Positions 23,590 through 33,237 are shown, numbered from the stretch's first letter. The stretch: DNA of 33,707 bases from an uncultured Thiotrichales bacterium (GCA_903824965.1 CAIJYR010000213.1:1-33707), one strand, 5' to 3'. The notes: generated by a model not told the origin, from the letters alone. Translations and numbers: made by a program.

Positions 23590-24267
23590 CTAGCCCAAAC
23601 TGCTTAGCCCTGATTCTGCCGTACAGAGGTCAGGGAATATCTCCGAAAAAAGCAACTTGATTTCTGCAATAGCCTTGTCATCACGCGGTTTTGTTTCCGT
23701 CACGATCAAGCCCTGTCCTGTGGAAGACCGAAAGGCCTTGCGGTTACCAAGACGTGCCCGTAACACGTGAATGTCACCCACCCCATCCACGGTATGAATG
23801 GCAGCGAGGTTGTCTCGGTCGGAAGGATCCGCTCGGTTGAGCAAGGCCACCGTGCGCAAGTGATCGTTGTAGGCACGCGCCTCTTCGATGAGATCTACCG
23901 TCCTCTCTAAGCCCCAGACGTCAAAAGACCCTGGTAGAAAAGGCAAAATAACAACATCAGCGATTGCGATCGCGGCACGCTGGCCTGCGCTGTCGCGCCC
24001 TGCGACGTCGATGACGATCTCATCATATTTGGGCGCAAGCCGCATCCCTTCCGCACGGATTGCAGCACCGAACAGTTGTACATTGGAGTAGCCTGCATCG
24101 CCTCCAAGCGCCTCACGGCGAATGGCGGTAAAATCGGACGCACTCCCTTGACTGTCGCCGTCGATCAGCAAAACCTCTCGTCCTGCCATCGCAGCCAACA
24201 CAGCAAGATGCACGGCAATGGTCGTTTTCCCCACGCCGCCCTTGATACCCCCGCATGCCACGATCAT
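23590..24267 (-). CDS. ParA/MinD-family partition-like ATPase (orphan)
   Basis: This 225-residue P-loop ATPase has the deviant Walker A KGGVGKTT at residues 9-16, DGDSQGSASD as the A' region and IVIDVAGRD as Walker B. The short length, without an N-terminal DNA-binding domain, fits the plasmid/accessory ParA (ParF-like) type, not chromosomal Soj. No ParB or centromere-like repeats are visible nearby. The family positions plasmids, chromosomes or membrane and cytoplasmic protein clusters (for example McdA-, ParC- or CheA-associated forms). Here it precedes a proline-rich membrane protein and sits next to the flagellar operon, so a role in placing a cell-pole or envelope complex is possible but unproven. 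Confidence 0.88.
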   Translation of the reverse strand: MIVACGGIKGGVGKTTIAVHLAVLAAMAGREVLLIDGDSQGSASDFTAIRREALGGDAGYSNVQLFGAAIRAEGMRLAPKYDEIVIDVAGRDSAGQRAAIAIADVVILPFLPGSFDVWGLERTVDLIEEARAYNDHLRTVALLNRADPSDRDNLAAIHTVDGVGDIHVLRARLGNRKAFRSSTGQGLIVTETKPRDDKAIAEIKLLFSEIFPDLCTAESGLSSLG

Positions 24268-24373
24268 CGATCGGCCACCCCTGAGAACAGCACCACCTAC
24301 GAAGCGACATATAACACGAATCTTTTGTGTCTCGCAACCACCTCCTCTGTCCTACCTGTCCTACTTTCTCCTT

Positions 24374-24400
24374 ATCATGCGACAGCAGCGTACGCATGAT
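24374..24400 (-). terminator. Hairpin at the end of the flagellar operon
   Basis: ATCATGCG at 24374-24381 is the exact inverse complement of CGCATGAT at 24393-24400, loop of 11 bases, touching the flgL stop codon. It lies where transcription of flgI-J-K-L should end. No T-run follows, so it may be a weak terminator or an mRNA-protecting structure. Confidence 0.45.
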
Positions 24401-25848
24401 TAGCGCAAGTAGTTGAACAAGGACAGGTTAGAGACCTTGACGTAGGCCTGTTGAGCGGCTTGTAGCCCCACGGTCTGGAGGTTCAGGGTAGAGATCGCGG
24501 TCGTGTAATCCAGGTCAGACAACTTAGACTTGGCAGCACTGAGCTGTACTGAAAAATAGTTCTCGCTATCCTGTGCACTGCTCACCCGATTGAGGCGTGC
24601 CCCCACCGTCGCCCGTATGTCCGAAACACGTGTTTGGGCACTGTCGATGTTCTGTAGGGCATTGGAAACCGCGCTGGCAATGCTGCTGCTCGTCTGGATA
24701 CCACGCGAATCCTCCAGGGTGGTGGCCATCGTATTGACGGTCGAAAAAATGTCCTGTTGTGCAGGGGGTTCGATCACAAAACGGTCGCCTGCGTTGGGAG
24801 CGCCCGTGATTTTTGTTTGTATCCCGTTGAAGTTAATCGGATCTCCGGACTGGTAGGTGCCGATTTTTACCACAGCACCCGTGCTGTCTACGATCTGATA
24901 ATCCCCTTGCGAAGGGAAAGAGAGGGTATAAATATCCGGCTTCATCGCCGTAGAATCTACAACGATACTGTGATCCAGCACGCCACTCCCTGTGTTGGCT
25001 GGATTGGCACCAATGCCAGCAATCGTGAAGGAGTCTCCCGCAGCAGGCGTGCCGCTGATTTTGGTTTGAACACCATCGAACGCAATGGCACTTCCACTGG
25101 TATAGGTCCCACTCGCGACCAAGCTTCCGCCACTGTTCAGCACCTGATAGGAACTGGGGCTTGAAAAAGAGATGTGATAGGTGTCTGGTACCCAGGCTTT
25201 TTGGTCAACGACAGTACCCGCATCGATGGTACCGCTGCCGTTGTTGTCTGCTTTGGGGCCTGTCATGAAAACACCGTTGGTATCTCCAGTCGGGATATTC
25301 ATAAAAACATTCCAACCCGAATCCCCAATGGCCACTTGGTTCGCGGTTCCCACTTGGACGGAACGGCTGGCTTGGTCACCATGATAGGTCACTTTGTTGG
25401 CATTGACTGTAAAAGGCTGTGTTTGGGTCTTGCTACCAGCGAAAAGATATTCACCGTTGGCATCTTTCGTATTGCCCAAACTGACCAGCTGTTCAAGATC
25501 CTGTCGCATTTGTGCTGCGATGGCCTGGTGGTCGGAGGTAGTCTGCCCAGGTACATTGGCCTGCAAAGCAAGGTCTCGTATATTCATGAGGACATTGTTG
25601 ACGTTAGAGAGCGTCGAATCCTCTAGGTTGAGACGGTTGGTGGCTATATCACCATTGCTTTGGTATTGTCCACTGGTGGTGATAGCCTGTTGCAACTCCA
25701 AGACGTTGCTTGCAGCATCGGGATTGTCGGAAGGGGTGAGCATCTGTTTCCCCGTTGCGAGTTGCCCTTGCGTATGCTGGAGCACAGAAGTTGCATTCTG
25801 CATCGCATCAATGCTCTGCTGCTGAAACTGTGTCGTGGAGATGCGCAT
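24400..25848 (-). CDS. flgL: Flagellar hook-associated protein 3 with duplicated module
   Basis: FlgL joins hook to filament. The N-terminus (MRISTTQFQQQSIDAMQNAT) and the C-terminus (SLFNYLR) are the terminal helical regions of the family. At 482 residues it is much longer than the roughly 320 of E. coli. The extra length comes from two copies of a 73-residue module at residues 204-276 and 287-359. They share TYxxxFxxxxxYQ, GTYxSGxxIxFxGxQTKI and a final GDxFxI block. GAGGG lies six bases before the ATG. It is the last gene of flgI-flgJ-flgK-flgL, 16 bases after flgK. The module would form the surface-exposed part of the protein. Confidence 0.95.
   Translation of the reverse strand: MRISTTQFQQQSIDAMQNATSVLQHTQGQLATGKQMLTPSDNPDAASNVLELQQAITTSGQYQSNGDIATNRLNLEDSTLSNVNNVLMNIRDLALQANVPGQTTSDHQAIAAQMRQDLEQLVSLGNTKDANGEYLFAGSKTQTQPFTVNANKVTYHGDQASRSVQVGTANQVAIGDSGWNVFMNIPTGDTNGVFMTGPKADNNGSGTIDAGTVVDQKAWVPDTYHISFSSPSSYQVLNSGGSLVASGTYTSGSAIAFDGVQTKISGTPAAGDSFTIAGIGANPANTGSGVLDHSIVVDSTAMKPDIYTLSFPSQGDYQIVDSTGAVVKIGTYQSGDPINFNGIQTKITGAPNAGDRFVIEPPAQQDIFSTVNTMATTLEDSRGIQTSSSIASAVSNALQNIDSAQTRVSDIRATVGARLNRVSSAQDSENYFSVQLSAAKSKLSDLDYTTAISTLNLQTVGLQAAQQAYVKVSNLSLFNYLR
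24772..24990 (-). repeat. FlgL internal module, second copy
   Basis: This encodes residues 287-359 of FlgL (GSGVLDHSIVVDS to GDRFVIE). It matches the first module residue by residue without gaps over its shared blocks; the DNA has diverged, so the duplication is old. Confidence 0.75.
25021..25239 (-). repeat. FlgL internal module, first copy
   Basis: This encodes residues 204-276 of FlgL (GSGTIDAGTVVDQ to GDSFTI), the partner of the module at 24772-24990. Confidence 0.75.
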
Positions 25849-25864
25849 ACTTTACCCTCTTTTA

Positions 25865-27970
25865 TTACCTTCCCACTACACCGAGTATCGTACCAAACAA
25901 GGTATTGGCTGTAGAAACCAATTGTGCGGCGGCTTGGTAGGCTTGTTGGTATTTCAGAAGATTGGCGGCCTCTTCGTCTAGATTGACACCCGACAAAGAT
26001 TGTTGCGCCGCTTTTGCTTGGGTCAGTAAGTTCTTTGATGCCGTGTTGTCGGTTTGTGCACGTTGTGTGGTGGTACCTACCCCGGCTACCATACGTCCAT
26101 AGGCATCTTGAAAGGTTGCGGTCTTTCCGGCCAAGAGGGTCGCGTGTTGCAAATTGCCTAACGCCAATATATTGCTGTTGTCACCAGTTCCCCCTGAATT
26201 ATAATCTACTGTGAAACTATCTCCTGGATTGGGAGTACCCGACAGCGTTACCCGATAGCCATAATCTACGTTCTCTTGCGGAAAGATCGCCGCATCTTGT
26301 GCTGGGTCATAGACAACATGTTGTAATAACAAGGGGTTGTTTGGGTTTCTGTTGTCTGTGAGGGGAATTGGGTTGTTTGGATTTGTATTATCGTATACTG
26401 AGTAGGTTAATTGTCCAGTAACGGCTGGCGGGTTGTCAAAACGAACCAAGATAGGGGGTATTAATTTTCCTGTAGAGGCAAAGGCAGGGTTCGTGGTATC
26501 GACTACTTGTGTCACACTGAGGGTAGCTGTTCCGGTATTGCCCGTGGTAGCGTTCGTGCGGATAGGGCTTGCAGCAGCCACGGCGCTGGGGTCGTTGATG
26601 GCCATGGAGATTTGGCTCGCGCCGGTTTGCGTCGGCCTAATCAGAAAGCTATCCCCTGTATTGTGTTGGGCTCCTGTACCCGCCTGTAAACTAAAGGTGA
26701 TGCCATCGACTGGGGGGGTGAGTGTAATGGCTGAGCTGCTGCTACCCCCTGCTTGAATCGAAAGGTTGGTGGTTGTACCATCGCTCAGCCGTGTGAGGAT
26801 GTAACCACCGCTTGCAACGTCTAGGCGGTAGTCGCTTGTACCTAAGGCGCTGGCGTCCGTAATCTCGGCATTGACTTGAAGGTTATTGGTATTGTGAAGA
26901 CTCGGAAACACTTGAGGTGTACCAACAGTAAAGAGCGGAGTACCCAACTTACCCTTCAGATCCATGCCTTGCTGCTGTTGTTGGTTGAGTGCAGAGGCAA
27001 GCCCAACCGCAACACGCCATAGTCCGTTCTGGGTGGGTTGAAGCACGGTATTGCGAAATTGTAACAAACCTCCTAGAGAACCGCCGGTGACCTGACTGGA
27101 AATGATGTCAGCGGTACTCCTTGCAGTGGGTGTGAGGGTGCTTGACTGATCGTCAGGGGCACTCTGCGTCGCATCGACGGAGGTTCCCAAGGCAATTTCA
27201 TTTTGCGATAAATCATACGGATTTTCTGTTACGGCCAGATAGCGCACCTGGTTCCCTGATACGATATTTTGGCCATTGCCGACCGAAACATTGAGTGTTC
27301 CATCCGACTGCTGAAAAACGCTCACACCAATAATGGCTGACAACTGGCGTATGGCTTCGTCTCTGGAATCTTTTAGATCGTTCGCAGATCCTCGATTGCC
27401 GGTATTGGCTGTGGCGCTTGTAATTTCATTGTTGTATTTTGCAATGCTAGAAGTCAAATTATTGATTTGTGATACTTGTGTATTCATCTGTTTGTTGACT
27501 TGTTGCGCCAACGTATCGAGTCGTGCGGATTGTGTATTAAAAGTCTTGGTCAGCGTTTCGCCTGTGGAGAGCATTTCCTGGCGTGCTGCGGTATCGGTGG
27601 GATCATTGGCCACCCCTTGGGTTGCTTTAAAGAACGTATCGATTGCTGGAGAAAGTCCAGCACTCGTATCTCCCAAAAGATTGTCCACTTGGGCACTCAT
27701 GTCAGAGAGCGATTGTGTTTGACTTTGCTGGCTGGTAGTGTTCCAGAGGTTTGTGGTCAGAAAGGAACTGTAGTCGCGTTGTACACTGTCTACCGTGACC
27801 CCGGTACCCACGTATTGACCACCTATTAGGGTCGGGGCATTCGCAGACAGGGCGACCGTTTGACGCGAGTACCCTGGCGTATTGACGTTGGCGATGTTAT
27901 GGCCCGTGGTACTGAGCCACTGATCGACCGCTGTCAACGCGGAGGTGCTGATACTGAGTAGACCAGGCAT
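25865..27970 (-). CDS. flgK: Flagellar hook-associated protein 1
   Basis: FlgK is the first hook-filament junction protein. The N-terminal rod/hook signature STTGHNIANVNTPGYSRQ lies at about residues 19-37. The C-terminal region SGVNLDEEAANLLKYQQAYQ followed by STANTLFGTIL is the conserved terminal helix. At 701 residues it is longer than the enterobacterial protein (about 550), the extra length being in the variable central domain, which holds a GTPNPGDSFTVDYN block similar to that in the FlgL module. GAGGGAGA lies close before the ATG. It lies 17 bases after flgJ and 16 before flgL. Confidence 0.96.
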   Translation of the reverse strand: MPGLLSISTSALTAVDQWLSTTGHNIANVNTPGYSRQTVALSANAPTLIGGQYVGTGVTVDSVQRDYSSFLTTNLWNTTSQQSQTQSLSDMSAQVDNLLGDTSAGLSPAIDTFFKATQGVANDPTDTAARQEMLSTGETLTKTFNTQSARLDTLAQQVNKQMNTQVSQINNLTSSIAKYNNEITSATANTGNRGSANDLKDSRDEAIRQLSAIIGVSVFQQSDGTLNVSVGNGQNIVSGNQVRYLAVTENPYDLSQNEIALGTSVDATQSAPDDQSSTLTPTARSTADIISSQVTGGSLGGLLQFRNTVLQPTQNGLWRVAVGLASALNQQQQQGMDLKGKLGTPLFTVGTPQVFPSLHNTNNLQVNAEITDASALGTSDYRLDVASGGYILTRLSDGTTTNLSIQAGGSSSSAITLTPPVDGITFSLQAGTGAQHNTGDSFLIRPTQTGASQISMAINDPSAVAAASPIRTNATTGNTGTATLSVTQVVDTTNPAFASTGKLIPPILVRFDNPPAVTGQLTYSVYDNTNPNNPIPLTDNRNPNNPLLLQHVVYDPAQDAAIFPQENVDYGYRVTLSGTPNPGDSFTVDYNSGGTGDNSNILALGNLQHATLLAGKTATFQDAYGRMVAGVGTTTQRAQTDNTASKNLLTQAKAAQQSLSGVNLDEEAANLLKYQQAYQAAAQLVSTANTLFGTILGVVGR

Positions 27971-27987
27971 GGGTTATCTCCCTCTGC

Positions 27988-28932
27988 TCAGGCACCGCTC
28001 AGCTTGGCCAGCGCCTGTTGCAATGTACTTCCATGCAAAACAGAGGCCACTTTATGGGCATAGGTCGGATCAGTCGCATATCCTGCTGCCTGCAGGCCGC
28101 GCAAAAAGGCGTCAGGGTTGTTTGCCTGTTCTAGGGCGCTCTGGTAGCGTGGGTTGGAACGCAAAAAGTGCGCATAATCAGAGACACTGTCCCCAAAAGA
28201 ATCGTACGCACGGAAGGGATCACGACGACGAACGAACGTACCGTCTTGGTACTCAAGGGTAGAAACGACGGCGCGTTGTCCCTCCCAGCGCCCATCGGCT
28301 TTGATGCCAAACAAATTGTGGCTATTTTGGCCATTGGACAGGTGTGGTGTGGAACGACCCCATCCACTTTCTAGAGCAGCCTGGGCGACCAGTACCTTTG
28401 GATCCACGCCCAATTCGCCTGCGGCTTTGCAGGCGGCTGGCCAGATGGCAGCCACGAATTCTTCGGGCGTGTGGTGGGGGGAGGTTCCTGCGTTTGCGGT
28501 ATGCGAAGAAGCAGATGCCGCAGAGTTTGCTGTCGTGGCGGGTGTATTGGACGCCTGCCCAACAGAGGAGTGACTGGTACCGTATCCCGTGGAGGGCGGT
28601 CTCATGACGTGTAAGGGCGGTGGAGTACCCGCACCCGGTATCGATCCTTGCAGCTGACGCACGAGCATGTCCGCAATCCCAATACCTTTGCCTTTGGAAA
28701 GCGTGAGCGCCAGTTGTTGATCGTACATTTCCTTATAGGTATCGCTGTGGGGGCCATCCATGGCACCTGTAGCGAGCTTCGCTTCCCGTGCGCTTTTGAG
28801 CATATTTTGGATGAAAATGGCCTCAAACTGGCTTGCTGCTTCGCGCAGGTTTTTGCTCGGATCTCGGTGTGCTTGACTGCGGAGGCTCGTCAGACCTTGG
28901 AGATCGGTATAAACAGCAGGATTGGCGTTCAT
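27988..28932 (-). CDS. flgJ: Flagellar rod assembly protein / peptidoglycan hydrolase FlgJ
   Basis: The 314-residue periplasmic protein caps the growing rod and cuts peptidoglycan to let it pass. The N-terminal rod-binding domain (about residues 10-100) contains EAASQFEAIFIQNMLKSARE. A Pro/Ser/Thr-rich linker (about 100-155) leads to a glucosaminidase domain in which the catalytic Glu188 lies in AQAALESGWGRSTPH, followed by NLFGIKADGRWEG and SVSDYAHFLRSNPRY. It is the dual-domain form typical of gamma- and betaproteobacteria. It starts 10 bases after the flgI stop. Confidence 0.96.
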   Translation of the reverse strand: MNANPAVYTDLQGLTSLRSQAHRDPSKNLREAASQFEAIFIQNMLKSAREAKLATGAMDGPHSDTYKEMYDQQLALTLSKGKGIGIADMLVRQLQGSIPGAGTPPPLHVMRPPSTGYGTSHSSVGQASNTPATTANSAASASSHTANAGTSPHHTPEEFVAAIWPAACKAAGELGVDPKVLVAQAALESGWGRSTPHLSNGQNSHNLFGIKADGRWEGQRAVVSTLEYQDGTFVRRRDPFRAYDSFGDSVSDYAHFLRSNPRYQSALEQANNPDAFLRGLQAAGYATDPTYAHKVASVLHGSTLQQALAKLSGA

Positions 28933-28942
28933 GGCGGCATGA

Positions 28943-30043
28943 TCAGATGACGATCAGTTCTGCGCGTAACGCGCCTGCTTCCTTGAGTGCTTCGAGAATA
29001 GCCACCAAGTCACCAGGGGCAGCGCCGACCTGGTTCACGGCACGTACGATGTCATCCAGGCTGGTACCCGGATTAAACAAGAACATACGATTCTTTTCTT
29101 GTTCTACTTTCAGCGAAGAACGCGGCACAATGGCAGTCTGTCCTTGGGAGAGCGGTGCAGGCTGGCTCACTTTGGGCGACTCTGCGATGGTGACTGTGAG
29201 GTTGCCATGCGAGACCGCAGCAGGCAGAACGCGCACACGGCTACCGATGACCACGGTGCCAGTACGAGAGTTGATGATCACCCGTGCGGCTGCATCTCCA
29301 GGACTCACCTCTAGGTTCTCCAACACAGAGACAAAACCGACCTTTTGGGTGGGCTCCAGGGGGGCGCGAACCCGCACGGAGGTTGCGTCCATTGCCGTCG
29401 CGCTGTCTGCACCGATGGCCTGGTTAATGGCTGCGGCCATGTGTTCGGCAGTGGTGAAATCGGGGGTATTGAGGTTCAGAACGATGACATTGCCATCGTG
29501 AAAACTGTTGGATACGGTACGTTCGACAGTAGCCCCCCCGGGAATGCGACCAGCACTCGGAATATTAATGGTAATTTTAGATCCGTCTTGCCCCTGGACA
29601 CCCAGGCCACCGACCAAGAGGCTGCCTTGTGCTACGGCATAGACGTTGCCATCGGCCCCTTTGAGGGGGGTCATCAACAATTCGCCACCGCGTAGGCTTG
29701 CGGCATTGCCGATGGAAGCGATGGTCACATCGATGGTCTGACCGGGTTTGGCGAATGGCGGAAGATTGGCGCTGACGGAGACGGCTGCGACGTTTTTGGG
29801 TTGGGGATTGGTGCCAGGCGCGAGCGTAATACCAAGCCTTGTGAGCATACTTTGGAGACTCTGGATGGTATAGGGCGTTTGTGTGCTTTGATCGCCGCTG
29901 CCATTCAGTCCGACGACGAGACCATACCCAACCAGTTGGTTGATGCGTACGCCTTGTACCGAGGCGAGGTCTTTGATACGTTCTGCGTGCGCGGGCGCTG
30001 TGAGAACCAGCAGAACCATGATCACAAAGGAGATTTTGTTCAT
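28943..30043 (-). CDS. flgI: Flagellar P-ring protein FlgI
   Basis: FlgI forms the periplasmic P-ring around the flagellar rod. The signal peptide [20 protein letters not shown] is followed by the mature start [55 protein letters not shown] and the C-terminal [19 protein letters not shown] block are conserved. The length (366) is normal. I chose ATG 30043 since it gives this signal peptide and has GAGG eight bases upstream; the frame is open eight codons further. It is the first gene of the operon in this window: flgB to flgH do not lie upstream. Confidence 0.96.
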   Translation of the reverse strand: MNKISFVIMVLLVLTAPAHAERIKDLASVQGVRINQLVGYGLVVGLNGSGDQSTQTPYTIQSLQSMLTRLGITLAPGTNPQPKNVAAVSVSANLPPFAKPGQTIDVTIASIGNAASLRGGELLMTPLKGADGNVYAVAQGSLLVGGLGVQGQDGSKITINIPSAGRIPGGATVERTVSNSFHDGNVIVLNLNTPDFTTAEHMAAAINQAIGADSATAMDATSVRVRAPLEPTQKVGFVSVLENLEVSPGDAAARVIINSRTGTVVIGSRVRVLPAAVSHGNLTVTIAESPKVSQPAPLSQGQTAIVPRSSLKVEQEKNRMFLFNPGTSLDDIVRAVNQVGAAPGDLVAILEALKEAGALRAELIVI

Positions 30044-30116
30044 GACGAACCTCGCATCTTGTAGCACTCAGTGTGACTGCTTTACCCTCCCCTCTCTGGT
30101 GTGAGCCTGGTTTGCC

Positions 30117-30155
30117 TCTTCCCTACAAGGAAGGGGGGTGTAGGGAGAGGGGCAG
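30117..30155 (-). repeat. C-rich hairpin intergenic repeat, copy 3 (REP-like)
   Basis: CTTCC at 30118-30122 pairs with GGAAG at 30129-30133, followed by a G-rich tail with GGGAGAGGGG. On the minus strand it reads as C-rich tail then hairpin, matching the copies near 5.2 and 5.5 kb. It lies in the leader region between divergent flgI and the protease gene. Confidence 0.6.
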
Positions 30156-30274
30156 GTGTTGCTTTTCTTCTTTATGATGCAATAAACAGGCCGAAGACCG
30201 AAGCGACGAATCGTTTGGCTGTATTCTCGAAACCCCCAGAGCGTAGCCATGGGGTGGTTTGGCCGCACATCGAG

Positions 30275-30280
30275 TACAAT
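30275..30280 (+). promoter_or_regulatory. Candidate -10 box for the M16 protease gene
   Basis: TACAAT lies 50 bases before ATG 30331 in the divergent flgI/protease region. No good -35 box is found at the right spacing, so the call is weak. Confidence 0.25.
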
Positions 30281-30330
30281 GGGCGCACTGTCCGGAACAC
30301 ATGGCCTTTCGGAAAACTGGAGATTTTTGG

Positions 30331-33237
30331 ATGCCTCACGATCCCTTTGTGCTGTTGCGGCAGCAAGCAGTGCCCTCCCTGCGCATCGTCGTCGAAGAAT
30401 ACCGTCACACAGCGACTGGCGCACGTCACTTTCATCTGGCGGCTGACGACGACAACAACGCTTTCTTGGTGGCCTTCCTCACAGTACCCACGGATTCCAG
30501 CGGAGTTGCCCACATCCTAGAGCACACTGCCCTCTGTGGCAGTCAACGCTATCCGGTGCGAGACCCTTTTTTCATGATGGTTCGTCGTTCCCTCAATACC
30601 TTCATGAATGCGTTTACCTCCTCCGATTGGACAGCGTACCCATTTGCTACCTGCAACCGCAAAGATTTCCACAATTTACTCCAAGTATATCTAGATGCGA
30701 CTTTTTTCCCGCTGCTCAATCCGTTGGATTTTGCGCAAGAAGGGCATCGCGTGGAATACCAGGCTCCAGGGGAATTGACTTACAAGGGCGTGGTCTACAA
30801 CGAAATGAAAGGGGCCATGAGCACGCCTAGCCGACGTCTCGCACAAACCCTCCAAAGCCATCTGTTTCCTAGCATCACCTACCACCACAACAGCGGGGGC
30901 GAACCAGAAGCCATTCCCACCCTCACCCACGCACAACTGCTTGCTTTTCACCAACGCCATTATCATCCCTCCAATGCGGTCTTTATGACCTATGGCGACT
31001 TGCCGGTGGCACAGCACCATGCCTGGTTCGAGGAATACGCACTGGGACGTTTTACGGCACAGCCCATCGACCTGCATGTGCCCGACGAGCATCGCTATAC
31101 CGCCCCCTTGACCGTAGAAGCACCCTACGCACTCGAACCCGGCGCAGAAACCACACGCCGTACCCATGTGGTTTTGGGGTGGCTCTTGCGTCCTGGTACC
31201 GATCCACTGGATTACCTCACCGCCAATTTGCTTTCTGGGGTATTGCTCGATAACAGCGCGTCCCCCCTGTTACAAGCCCTAGAAACCACGCCTCTCGGCA
31301 GCGCACCTTCCGAACTCTGTGGCCTGGACGACTCTTCGCGCGAAATGGTCTTCTCCTGTGGTCTAGAAGGCTCTGAGCGTGATCAAGCCCCCGACGTTGA
31401 AGCCTTGATCCTCTCTGTCCTAGAAGAGGTGGCTACACGGGGCGTACCCCGCGCCCAAGTCGATGCCATGTTGCACCAACTGGAACTCACCCAACGTGAG
31501 ATCCGAGGCGGTGGTTTTCCTTATGGATTGCGGATCATGGTCAGTGCCTTGGGTCGGGCGCTGCACGGCGCTGATTTGGTCACTGCCTTGGACATCGACG
31601 CAGCCCTGAACGAGCTTCGTCGACGTGTACAGCACGATCAATTCATCCCGCAGTTGGTTCGTACTTGGTTGCTGGACAATCCACACAGGGTCAGAGTTAC
31701 CCTCTATCCCGATCCGCTGCTCGACGCACAACAACGCGCCCAAGAACAAGAACGTCTCCTGCGTTTGGCCGCAACCCTGGGCGAAGACGAACAGGCACAG
31801 GTACTCGAACAGACGCAAAAACTGGCAGCCCGTCAAGCCCAACCAGACGATCCAGAATGTTTGCCTCGCGTAGAAATGAGCGATGTCCCAGCCGATCTAC
31901 GTATCGCCGAAGGCGACGAGGCAATGATGGGGGAGATGCCCGTAGCGTGGTACAACCAAGGTACCAATGGCCTCGTGTACCAGAAGATTGTTTTGGATCT
32001 ACCGGATTTGGATCAAGATGCAGTGGATGCCTTGCCGCTGTTCTGTGAGTATCTCTCGGAGGTGGGTTCGGCAGGTCGTACCTACCTAGAAACCCAAACC
32101 CTTCAGTCCGCAGTCACGGGGGGAGTCGACGCGAGCCATACCTTGCGAGCCACGGTAGACGACGCCTCACAGAGTCATGGTTTGATCATCGTTTCTGGCA
32201 AAGCACTCACCCGCAACCATGCTTCCCTGACACAGTTGCTACGCGAAACTTTATTGAACCCCCGTTTTGACGAACGAAGCCGACTGCGCGAATTGGTATC
32301 CCAATCACGTGCCTCCCGCGAATCCTCCGTGACGGATCATGGACATGCGTTGGTCATGGTTGCGGCGGCGGCCGGTCTTTCTGCGGTCGCGCACCTCTCG
32401 CATCGTTGGGGCGGATTGCTGGGTTTGGTTCGTCTCAAGGCCCTAGATGACCGTCTGAACCAGGACGACGAATTGGACGCTTTCGCGGCGCGTCTTACTG
32501 CCATGGCAGAAACCGTTGCCGCCCTCCCCCGTCGTCTGCTCTTGGTGGGGGAAGAGGCGCATCGGCAGGCCGTATTGGATGTGGTGGCGGCAGCCTGGAC
32601 GGAGAGGACGCCACCCGTCCGTGCCCTGCCCGCCTTGCGTACATCTGCGCCGCTGGGTGCCGTCCGAGAAGGATGGGCCACCGCAACACAGGTGAATTTC
32701 TGTGCCAAAGCGTATTTAGCTGTTCCGGTCAACCACCCGGATGCTGCTGCGCTGACCGTGCTTGGGCCGTTCTTACGCAATGGCTACCTGCACCGCGCCA
32801 TCCGTGAACAGGGGGGTGCTTACGGGGGAGGTGCAGGGTACGATGGAGACAGTGGTGTTTTTCGTTTTTACTCTTACCGTGATCCGCGTCTGGTCGACAC
32901 GCTCGAAGATTTTGATCGTGCTCTGGAGTGGTTGGATCGCAATGACCATCCGGCACGGACGCTGGAAGAAGCCTGTCTTGGGGTCATTGGCTCGATCGAT
33001 CGTCCCGACAGTCCCGCCGGAGAAGCGATCAGCGCCTACCTGGGAACACTGCATGGTCGTACTCCAAGCCAGCGCCGATCTTTCCGTTCACGTATCCTAG
33101 GTGTCACGATAGAGGATTTGCGCCGCGTAGGTGCCGAGTACCTTGATCCTGCGCGGGCCAGTATCGCAGTGATCAGCGACCCCACGACGCTGGATCGAGA
33201 GGGTGCGCGTTTGGGATTGACGGTACAATCGATCTGA
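30331..33237 (+). CDS. M16C-family zinc metalloprotease, presequence-protease (PreP)-like
   Basis: This 968-residue protein matches the PreP/falcilysin type of M16 peptidase, which degrades free peptides in a closed chamber formed by four domains. The inverted zinc motif HxxEH is H61-I-L-E64-H65 in GVAHILEHTALCGS, with the distal ligand Glu137 in DFAQEGHRVE. C-terminal landmarks are AYLAVPVNHPDAAAL and REQGGAYGGGAGYDGDSGVF. I chose ATG 30331, where homology starts (HDPFVLLRQQAVPSLRIVVE), with GGAGA seven bases upstream; ATG 30301 would add ten residues. There is no signal peptide, so it is cytosolic. It is followed after 26 bases by the asparagine-synthase fragment. Confidence 0.93.
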   Translation: MPHDPFVLLRQQAVPSLRIVVEEYRHTATGARHFHLAADDDNNAFLVAFLTVPTDSSGVAHILEHTALCGSQRYPVRDPFFMMVRRSLNTFMNAFTSSDWTAYPFATCNRKDFHNLLQVYLDATFFPLLNPLDFAQEGHRVEYQAPGELTYKGVVYNEMKGAMSTPSRRLAQTLQSHLFPSITYHHNSGGEPEAIPTLTHAQLLAFHQRHYHPSNAVFMTYGDLPVAQHHAWFEEYALGRFTAQPIDLHVPDEHRYTAPLTVEAPYALEPGAETTRRTHVVLGWLLRPGTDPLDYLTANLLSGVLLDNSASPLLQALETTPLGSAPSELCGLDDSSREMVFSCGLEGSERDQAPDVEALILSVLEEVATRGVPRAQVDAMLHQLELTQREIRGGGFPYGLRIMVSALGRALHGADLVTALDIDAALNELRRRVQHDQFIPQLVRTWLLDNPHRVRVTLYPDPLLDAQQRAQEQERLLRLAATLGEDEQAQVLEQTQKLAARQAQPDDPECLPRVEMSDVPADLRIAEGDEAMMGEMPVAWYNQGTNGLVYQKIVLDLPDLDQDAVDALPLFCEYLSEVGSAGRTYLETQTLQSAVTGGVDASHTLRATVDDASQSHGLIIVSGKALTRNHASLTQLLRETLLNPRFDERSRLRELVSQSRASRESSVTDHGHALVMVAAAAGLSAVAHLSHRWGGLLGLVRLKALDDRLNQDDELDAFAARLTAMAETVAALPRRLLLVGEEAHRQAVLDVVAAAWTERTPPVRALPALRTSAPLGAVREGWATATQVNFCAKAYLAVPVNHPDAAALTVLGPFLRNGYLHRAIREQGGAYGGGAGYDGDSGVFRFYSYRDPRLVDTLEDFDRALEWLDRNDHPARTLEEACLGVIGSIDRPDSPAGEAISAYLGTLHGRTPSQRRSFRSRILGVTIEDLRRVGAEYLDPARASIAVISDPTTLDREGARLGLTVQSI

